NCBI GenBank assembly: GCA_964385195.1
Contig: CAYLOC010000010.1
Coordinates: 1 to 29,038, forward strand
DNA: 29,038 nucleotides
Direction: 5' to 3'
Origin: CAYLOC01 sp964385195
GTDB taxonomy: Bacteria > Actinomycetota > Actinomycetes > Propionibacteriales > Nocardioidaceae
Shown: positions 23,980 to 29,038 of the stretch, piece by piece
How positions within the stretch are numbered: position 1 is the stretch's first letter
Layout of the letters: every line of letters starts with the position of its first letter
Translations under genes and position numbers: made by a program
The notes under the pieces: generated by a model
What the model saw: the letters and a program-made list of their open reading frames with translations, nothing else
Database searches by the model: none
What the model was told of the DNA's origin: nothing

Positions 23980-24366
23980 ATGGGCACCAACGCGGTCCAG
24001 GGTGCGGTGATGAGATGCACGATGGGACTGGCGCCGTCCACGTTGTCTCCCATGCCGGGGACAGTCACCATCGAAGGCCGCCCGGCAGCGACCGTCACCG
24101 ACGTCGTCCCGATGGCGTGCATCAAGCCGTTCGGCATGTGCACCAGTCTGAGCAACCCGGCCGTCGCCTCGGCCACCTCCGCTGCGATGGGAGTCCTCAC
24201 CCCTGCTCCATGCACCCCCATCCCGGCAGGACCCTGGAAGCCCGGCGCGCCCACCACGACGATCAGCGGCAGACCGGCCTTGGTGTCCGGATCCACTTGT
24301 CAGTGCGCGTGGGGCGGCACCATCACACTGACGTTCACCGGCACTGTCCGCACCACGTCTCAATAA
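23980..24366 (+). CDS. DUF4280 PAAR-like spike tip protein
   Basis: A 128-residue protein of the DUF4280 (PAAR-like) kind, short and Pro/Thr/Gly-rich, with repeated beta-turn motifs (MPGTVTIEGRPAATVTDVVP, PAGPWKPGAPTTTISGRPAL). Cysteines at 13, 47, 54, 78, 107 and 109 are spaced for metal binding or disulfide bracing of the tip. Proteins of this type cap the VgrG-like spike of contractile systems and can carry or sharpen cargo. The start is ATG at 23980 with GAGGGAGGA upstream. It is separated from the lipoprotein by 24 bp and from the sheath gene by a 112-bp AT-rich gap. Confidence 0.85.
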   Translation: MGTNAVQGAVMRCTMGLAPSTLSPMPGTVTIEGRPAATVTDVVPMACIKPFGMCTSLSNPAVASATSAAMGVLTPAPCTPIPAGPWKPGAPTTTISGRPALVSGSTCQCAWGGTITLTFTGTVRTTSQ

Positions 24367-24478
24367 CTTGTACTTTTTTTTGGAAACTTCTCACACACCA
24401 ATCATTTCCGAGTAACGTCGCAACCGATCATCAGCGCTTCGCGATGACCCGGATCAAGTCAGAAGGAGCACCCAAACC
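24367..24478 (+). promoter_or_regulatory. AT-rich upstream region of the sheath–tube genes
   Basis: This 112-bp gap is unusually AT-rich for the window, with an eight-T run at about 24374-24381 preceded by TTGTAC. No hairpin precedes the T-run, so it is not a terminator. AGAAGGAG (24461-24468) is a strong ribosome site for the sheath ATG at 24479. The gap probably holds a separate promoter for the abundant structural proteins; exact -35/-10 boxes are not clear. Confidence 0.4.
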
Positions 24479-26053
24479 ATGCCTACCTATACGGCTCCAG
24501 GGGTCTACGTCGAAGAGGTCCCCTCGTCCCAGAAGGTCCTGTCCGCGGCACCCACCGCGGTAGCGGCGTTCGTTGGCTTCACCGAACGCGCGCCCTCCGA
24601 CGACCCCAACGATCCTGACGGCCTCGCCCCGCGACTGGTCACCAGCTGGTCCGATTTCGAGAAGCTGTACGGCGGGTTCGCGCCCGGCTGCGTACTTCCG
24701 CTGTCGGTGTACGGATACTTCGCGAATGGCGGCAGCATTGCCTACATCTGCCGGATCCCGAACAGCAAGCCGGCCGGCGAGCCTGCCCGGAAAGAGCTCC
24801 CCGCCGCCGACCGCGCACTCGGTCTCCCGCTAGGGATCGAAAGCATCGAAGCCGACGCCGACATCACGATCCAGATCACGACTGGTGACGCTGGCGAGGA
24901 TGCGGAGGACGGGCCGATGCCGTTCACCTTGACGGTGCTGGAAGCCAGCGAGCCAGTCGAGACGTTCGAAAACCTTACCCTCGGCTCCGGCGACCGGAAC
25001 GTGCAGACGGTCGTGAACGAGACCTCCACGAAGGTCAAGGTTGACCTCAAGCTCGACTCCGACGTCGACCTCACCGGACAGCTGGAGCTGCTCAAGCCGG
25101 GAATGTATGCCTTGGAGAAGGCCGCGCCGCTGCCGGTTCCGGTGAACGGCCGGAAGTTCGCCGGGTCAGAATCAGCGCGTAACGGTATCAACGGGCTCGC
25201 GGTCGCCGATGACGTCACGATGGTGGTGGTTCCTGATCTCATCACCGCTGCCACGGGCGACGAGGGCACCGTCGACCTCAACCTGTGGAAGTCGGTGCAG
25301 ACCGCGCTCATCTCGCACTGCGAGCAGAACGGCAACCGGATGGCGGTGCTCGACGCGCCCCCGGGGATGAACCCGCAGCAGATCAAAGAGTGGCGCAGCG
25401 AGGTCGCCATGTACGACTCCGCCTTCGCAGCGATGTACTACCCCTGGATCAAGGTCGACAACCCGATCGGCCTCAACGGCGACAGTGAGATGTTCATCCC
25501 GCCCTCCGGGCATATCGCCGGGGTGTGGGCGCGCACTGATGAGTCCCGTGGCGTGTGGAAGGCTCCCGCGAACGACACCATCCGCGGAGTCCTCGACATC
25601 GAACGGACCATCACGCAGAACGAGCAGTCGCTGCTGAACCCCATGGGCATCAACTGCATCCGACCGTTCGGCACTCGTGGTATCCGGATCTGGGGAGCCC
25701 GTACGCTCTCGTCGGACACTGACTGGACCTACATCAACGTACGGCGGCTGTTCAACATGATCGAGACCACGATCCACGACGGCACCCAGTTCGCAGTCTT
25801 CGAACCCAACGACATGACGCTCTGGGAGGGGGTGAACCGGACGGTAAGCGGCTTCCTCCGCGGCCTATGGTCGGCTGGCGCGCTGTTCGGTGCTACCGCG
25901 GAACAGGCTTTCTACGTCAAGTGCGACGCCGAGACCAACCCGCCAGAGTCCATTGACGCCGGCAAGCTCGTGGTGGAGGTGGGGATCTCCCCGGTCAAGC
26001 CGGCGGAGTTCGTCGTCTTCCGGATCAGCCAACAAAAGCAGAACGCCGCCTAA
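24479..26053 (+). CDS. Contractile injection system sheath protein (Pvc2-like)
   Basis: A 524-residue sheath protein. The N-terminus MPTYTAPGVYVEEVPSSQKV is the classic sheath start, followed by AVAAFVGFTERAP and the YGGFAPG strand region. The C-terminal half carries sheath hallmarks: RGVWKAPAND, then NPMGINCIRPFGTRGIRIWGARTL, INVRRLFNMIETTI, and the last GISPVKPAEFVVFRISQ. A variable insert at about residues 125-235, the surface-exposed part, is where systems differ. The strong ribosome site and the own upstream gap suggest high expression. It is followed by tube 1 after 42 bp. Confidence 0.95.
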   Translation: MPTYTAPGVYVEEVPSSQKVLSAAPTAVAAFVGFTERAPSDDPNDPDGLAPRLVTSWSDFEKLYGGFAPGCVLPLSVYGYFANGGSIAYICRIPNSKPAGEPARKELPAADRALGLPLGIESIEADADITIQITTGDAGEDAEDGPMPFTLTVLEASEPVETFENLTLGSGDRNVQTVVNETSTKVKVDLKLDSDVDLTGQLELLKPGMYALEKAAPLPVPVNGRKFAGSESARNGINGLAVADDVTMVVVPDLITAATGDEGTVDLNLWKSVQTALISHCEQNGNRMAVLDAPPGMNPQQIKEWRSEVAMYDSAFAAMYYPWIKVDNPIGLNGDSEMFIPPSGHIAGVWARTDESRGVWKAPANDTIRGVLDIERTITQNEQSLLNPMGINCIRPFGTRGIRIWGARTLSSDTDWTYINVRRLFNMIETTIHDGTQFAVFEPNDMTLWEGVNRTVSGFLRGLWSAGALFGATAEQAFYVKCDAETNPPESIDAGKLVVEVGISPVKPAEFVVFRISQQKQNAA

Positions 26054-26095
26054 CCGGGCGACGGCTCACCACGTACCCCCTGAGGAGACATCACC

Positions 26096-26572
26096 ATGCC
26101 CAACGATCTCATCGCCACTGATCCGATCGTCGCCCAGAACTTCTTCCTGGAACTCGACGACGCCAACATCGTTCTGCACAGCGTGTCCGGGCTCGACATC
26201 GAGTACGAAGTCGTCAAGATCCAGCAGTCCGGTCCGGATGGCAAAGCCCAGATGGTCAAGACTCGCGGCAACAACCTCGAGGTGCCCGACATCACGATGT
26301 CGAGGATGGCGCCACTCGATGCAATGAACGACCCCATCTGGAAGTGGTTCCATAACATCCGTGAGAGCGGCTTCAAGGCCAAGGACCGCGCTGGAGGGCG
26401 CAAGAACGGGTCGATCGTGTTGTACGACACCAGCGGCACGGAGGTGGGCCGGTTCAACTTCTTCAACGGGTGGCCCAGCAAGATCTCGACCGACGAGGTC
26501 TCCACGGAGTCGAACGACCCGGTCAAGGAGACCATCACGCTGGTCATCGAACGACTCGTGAGGGCTAAGTGA
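26096..26572 (+). CDS. Inner tube protein 1 (gp19-like)
   Basis: A 158-residue protein of the T4 gp19-like tail tube family. It begins NDLIATDPIVAQNFFLELDD and has HSVSGLDIEYEVVKIQQSG, the DPIWKWFHNIR segment and the RFNFFNGWPSKIS strand, ending in a long strand with ETITLVIERLVRAK. It stacks as hexameric rings forming the inner tube that the sheath drives out. ATG at 26096 follows TGAGGAGACATC. Its stop overlaps the next start (GTGA). A paralogous tube gene lies at 27230. Confidence 0.93.
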   Translation: MPNDLIATDPIVAQNFFLELDDANIVLHSVSGLDIEYEVVKIQQSGPDGKAQMVKTRGNNLEVPDITMSRMAPLDAMNDPIWKWFHNIRESGFKAKDRAGGRKNGSIVLYDTSGTEVGRFNFFNGWPSKISTDEVSTESNDPVKETITLVIERLVRAK

Positions 26573-27057
26573 GCCTGACCACCTCCTACGACTTCACGCT
26601 TCCGCGCGGGTACGTCGACGACCAGGGCCGGGTGCACCGGAGCGGCACGATGCGGCTGGCGACGGCACGGGATGAGCTCGAGCCGTTGCGCGACCCGACC
26701 GTGTCCGGGCCGGATGACCCACGGTTGACGATTCTCGTGCTGACCCGAGTCGTGACGAGTCTCGGCGAGCTGGAAATGGTCACTGCGCACGAGATCGAGA
26801 ACCTCTTCGCGATCGATCTCGCGTTCTTGCAGGACTTCTACGGCGTGATCAACTTCGGGACACAGGAGGAGTACGAGGCACTACTACGCGCCCAGCAGGA
26901 CACCGCCCTGGTCGACCAGCAGCGAGCGCAGCCGGCCCGTGATGAGCCCGCCGAAGCCCCCACCCCGCACGATCTGGAACCGGAAGAGGGGACCGGTCCT
27001 CGACGGCCGTTGCGAGCCGCGGTGGAGGAGGTTAGCCGGGGCACCGGAACCGGGTGA
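26569..27057 (+). CDS. Tail-assembly-chaperone-like protein
   Basis: A 162-residue protein whose first ~105 residues resemble phage tail assembly proteins (gp41-like) seen after the tube in contractile systems: FTLPRGYVDDQGRVHRSGTM, then LTILVLTRVVTSLGELEMVTAHEIENLF and LDLAFLQDFYGVIN (the AIDLAFLQDFY segment). The C-terminal ~55 residues are charged, Pro-rich and probably disordered. The start is GTG at 26569, overlapping the tube 1 stop. A short gene for a DUF6760-like protein follows after 6 bp. The role is by family; assembly helper rather than particle component is likely. Confidence 0.78.
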   Translation: MSLTTSYDFTLPRGYVDDQGRVHRSGTMRLATARDELEPLRDPTVSGPDDPRLTILVLTRVVTSLGELEMVTAHEIENLFAIDLAFLQDFYGVINFGTQEEYEALLRAQQDTALVDQQRAQPARDEPAEAPTPHDLEPEEGTGPRRPLRAAVEEVSRGTGTG

Positions 27058-27063
27058 GCCGTC

Positions 27064-27243
27064 GTGCTGCGGTATCCGTCCGATGCGTTGTGGCAGGAGA
27101 TCGCGTTCTTGGCCTACCACCTGCATTGGCCCATGGACGACTTGTTGGACCTCGAACACATGGACCGGGTGCGCATGGTGCGCGCGGTTGTGTCGTTGAA
27201 CGAACGAGCATGGCAGACGGTGCGTGAGTATGCCCAGCAATGA
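27064..27243 (+). CDS. 59-aa DUF6760-like small protein
   Basis: The frame from GTG 27064 to TGA 27243 encodes MLRYPSDALWQEIAFLAYHL followed by HWPMDDLLDLEHMDRVRMVRA and a helical end. The pattern YPxDxLWxExAFLAYHxHWPxDxLLxLEH matches small proteins I recall (DUF6760) next to tube and assembly genes in actinobacterial injection systems. GGGTGAG lies just before it. It overlaps the following tube gene's start region by 14-20 bases and so is translationally coupled. It is too short to stand out by length, but the motif, position and overlap make it convincing. In phages the equivalent place holds the second part of the tail assembly chaperone. Confidence 0.78.
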   Translation: MLRYPSDALWQEIAFLAYHLHWPMDDLLDLEHMDRVRMVRAVVSLNERAWQTVREYAQQ

Positions 27244-27709
27244 CACCCCGCTCGGCGGGGATCCCCCGATCGCCCATCACTTCTTGTTGGAGGTGGACGG
27301 GGTGGAGATCGGCGTGTTCTCCGAAGTAGAGGGCCTGAACATCACCATCGAGACCGAGGACATCAACGAGGGTGGCCAAAACGGCTACGTGCACAAGCTG
27401 CCCAGCCGGATGACGTGGCCGAACCTGGTTTTCAAGCGGGGGCTCACCGAGTCCGACACGCTGTTCCGTTGGCTGGAGAAGTCCTCCGGGGAAGGCTTCG
27501 CCGGCAGCGGAAACAAGCTCGTCCGTTCCACCGGCGCGGTCACTGCACTGGACTCTCTGGGGAAGCGGCTGCGCTCATGGGACCTGATCGACGTGTTCCC
27601 GGTGCAGTGGACGGGGCCGAAGTTCGCCACCGGAGAGAACACCGCACTCCAGGAGGAGCTTGAGGTCGCTCATCACGGGTTCCGGGCAAAGACACAGGCG
27701 AGTTCATGA
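27230..27709 (+). CDS. Inner tube protein 2 (gp19-like, tube initiator type)
   Basis: A 159-residue paralogue of tube 1. It contains HHFLLEVDGVEIGVFSEVEG, INEGGQNGYVHKLPSRMTWP, LVFKRGLTESDTLFRWLEK and the closing strand ALQEELEVAHHGFRA. The LVFKRGLT motif is typical of tube proteins that join the spike or baseplate side (Pvc5-like initiator). ATG at 27230 or GTG at 27224 can start it; the ribosome site is weak, relying on coupling with the small gene it overlaps. Its stop overlaps the next start (ATGA at 27706-27709). Confidence 0.92.
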   Translation: MPSNDTPLGGDPPIAHHFLLEVDGVEIGVFSEVEGLNITIETEDINEGGQNGYVHKLPSRMTWPNLVFKRGLTESDTLFRWLEKSSGEGFAGSGNKLVRSTGAVTALDSLGKRLRSWDLIDVFPVQWTGPKFATGENTALQEELEVAHHGFRAKTQASS

Positions 27710-29038
27710 CGGCCGCCGCGGAGGCTACCCGGTTGGGCCGAGAAGTCGCCGGGCGGTTCCTCCGGCCCGGCGCCCAGCATCATCACCAGGTCGTGGGGCG
27801 GCTGGGACGTGCCTCGCAACAGCTTGCCGCCGGGCTCGCTCGTCCCGGGGCATTCCGACGTACCGTCCAGACACCGTCGGCGCTCCGTCCAGGCAACGAT
27901 GCCGCCGGCACGGTGGCACCGCCGCCGTGGTGGACGCCAGAGGCACGGCAAGCACGCCGTCGGCAGCACACGCCGGTCGAGCCAGCGACGCACGCCCCCA
28001 CGCCCCCGCCGCGTGGCCTACCCCGCGCCGTACGACGGGTGCCGAACCAGGAGACGTGGACACCGGGGGGCATCGTGAGCAGTCTGGTGTCGCACGTGGC
28101 CCGGGTACGGCGGCTCCAGGAGGTGATCGCCGCCGGCCAGCTCGCCGAGCCGCCCCGGCTCAGCAGTGCAGCGATCCGACGCCAACTGGCTGCCTCCGAC
28201 GCCCCCAAGCATCCCTCCGGTGTGCCTGTGTCGCCCTCCGCCCACCGTGCGAGCGCGTCGACATCCCCCCACGGCGGAGGCTCCGCGCCCGATCGCCCCC
28301 AGCCAACCAACCCGGCCTCCCGTCGGGAACGGCACACCACCCCAACGTCCGATCCGCCACCGTCAGCGAGAACCGTTCACGGCTCGACGAATGAGGGCAG
28401 AGCAGCCACAAGCCCCCACGCATCTCTGCAGGTGGACACCGGTGCACAACACTCAGGACGGAGCCCCGGGAACAGCCACACGTCGAAGTGGAGCGCTGCG
28501 CCATCCACGTCCCGCTTCATCGGACTCGTCGGCTCACGTTCTGCAGCCGCCACGATGGTGCGTGCCGATCCGTTCCCGAGACCCTCTCCGCCGGGCCGGC
28601 CAAGCCAACGCCCCGGAGAAGTCCTGCGGTTTGCGGACGTGAGAAGGCGGAGCCGGCCGCAGGTCGTGGCCCCACAACGCCCCCGCCCGGCCGAGCGGTC
28701 GCCACTGCCGCGGATGGTCGGGGTTGGTCATCCACTGCGCCCGGCAGCCCAACTCACCGAGAGTGCGGTCACAGCCTCGTCGCGTACTCCCCTGCTGCTT
28801 CGCACCGCGGCGCCTCCCTGGCAGTCACCGCGGTCACCACGGTCGCCCACTTTCACCCACATGAGCCAGCACCATCCAGTGACCGAGCCTCACGAGACCC
28901 CCCATCCTGCCGCCACCCGGCGGGTTGCAGAACAAACCGAGGACGCACCACGGGAGAGCACCCGCAGGTACAGACCGTTCCAACGGCTCGCGCAGACGAT
29001 CCCCGCCAGGACCGCTCCCCTCCTCGCTGGCTTCTCCA
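27706..29038 (+). CDS. Long Pro/Ser/Arg-rich, largely disordered protein of the eCIS operon (3' end off window)
   Basis: From the ATG at 27706 (overlapping the tube 2 stop as ATGA) this frame is open for 444 codons to the window end. The N-terminal ~40 residues are helical (ATRLGREVAGRFLRPG, VVGRLGRASQQLAAGL). About residues 105-160 have another helical patch with GGIVSSLVSHVARVRRLQEV. The rest is rich in Pro, Ser, Arg, His and Thr, with low hydrophobicity. Stop-free length, coupling and same-strand context support it as real; overlapping frames in this GC-rich stretch are also long but lack the coupling. I do not recognise a family. LysM and spike genes are expected further downstream, so it may be a scaffold, linker or cargo (inference). 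Confidence 0.7.
   Translation, partial: MTAAAEATRLGREVAGRFLRPGAQHHHQVVGRLGRASQQLAAGLARPGAFRRTVQTPSALRPGNDAAGTVAPPPWWTPEARQARRRQHTPVEPATHAPTPPPRGLPRAVRRVPNQETWTPGGIVSSLVSHVARVRRLQEVIAAGQLAEPPRLSSAAIRRQLAASDAPKHPSGVPVSPSAHRASASTSPHGGGSAPDRPQPTNPASRRERHTTPTSDPPPSARTVHGSTNEGRAATSPHASLQVDTGAQHSGRSPGNSHTSKWSAAPSTSRFIGLVGSRSAAATMVRADPFPRPSPPGRPSQRPGEVLRFADVRRRSRPQVVAPQRPRPAERSPLPRMVGVGHPLRPAAQLTESAVTASSRTPLLLRTAAPPWQSPRSPRSPTFTHMSQHHPVTEPHETPHPAATRRVAEQTEDAPRESTRRYRPFQRLAQTIPARTAPLLAGFS

Noticed and set aside
24374..24381. T-run as an intrinsic terminator after the PAAR-like gene
   Set aside because: No stable hairpin lies directly before the T-run.
27660..28394. Alternative plus-strand frame (244 codons) overlapping the Pro-rich gene
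   Set aside because: It starts within tube 2 without a coupled stop and is closed at 28394, while the 27706 frame is coupled and stays open to the edge.
1..29038. tRNA or rRNA genes
   Set aside because: I saw no cloverleaf-like or rRNA-like sequence on either strand; intergenic gaps are all under about 190 bases.

Overview
High-GC DNA with dense, short-spaced genes, GTG starts, a mycothiol-dependent amidase (Mca) and a greA–DUF4307–mca–small membrane protein block that matches the order known from mycobacteria. These point to an actinomycete chromosome; I cannot name the genus from sequence alone.

Left part (1-5959): a luciferase-like flavin/F420 oxidoreductase (cut by the window edge) and a coupled TPR protein, divergent from an HxlR regulator with a palindromic site between them; a TMEM175-type channel; then the conserved block mca + small membrane protein (minus), DUF4307 and greA (plus), and ilvA (minus).

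Middle (5960-17818): between ilvA and a cystathionine gamma-synthase gene lies a compact unit, an AbiEi/DUF559 gene bounded by inverted arrays of a 22-bp repeat. Then a secreted HNH nuclease with a lamin-tail domain, a long hairpin between convergent genes, an amidase, a GNAT-Nudix fusion, msrA, an unrecognised Trp-rich protein, a prenyltransferase-fold protein, a dienelactone hydrolase, a DUF488 protein and a two-gene ABC exporter. This is mostly ordinary accessory/core metabolism.

Right part (18007-29038): a contractile injection system (eCIS) locus, all on the plus strand and running off the window. Order: AAA+ ATPase (Pvc15-like), a 768-aa DUF4157 protein (candidate cargo/effector), a YbjN-like protein translationally coupled to it, DUF4255 (Pvc16-like cap), a Septum_form-like lipoprotein, a DUF4280 PAAR-like tip, sheath, tube 1, tail-assembly protein, a 59-aa DUF6760-like protein, tube 2, and a long Pro/Ser/Arg-rich open frame cut by the window end. 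Spike, baseplate and tape measure genes are expected beyond the right edge. The start/stop overlaps show at least three tightly coupled groups: effector–YbjN; cap–lipoprotein (4 bp downstream of YbjN); and tube 1–assembly–DUF6760–tube 2–Pro-rich protein. The most novel material is the effector/YbjN pair, the lipoprotein embedded in the operon, the long disordered protein, and the repeat-bounded DUF559 unit.
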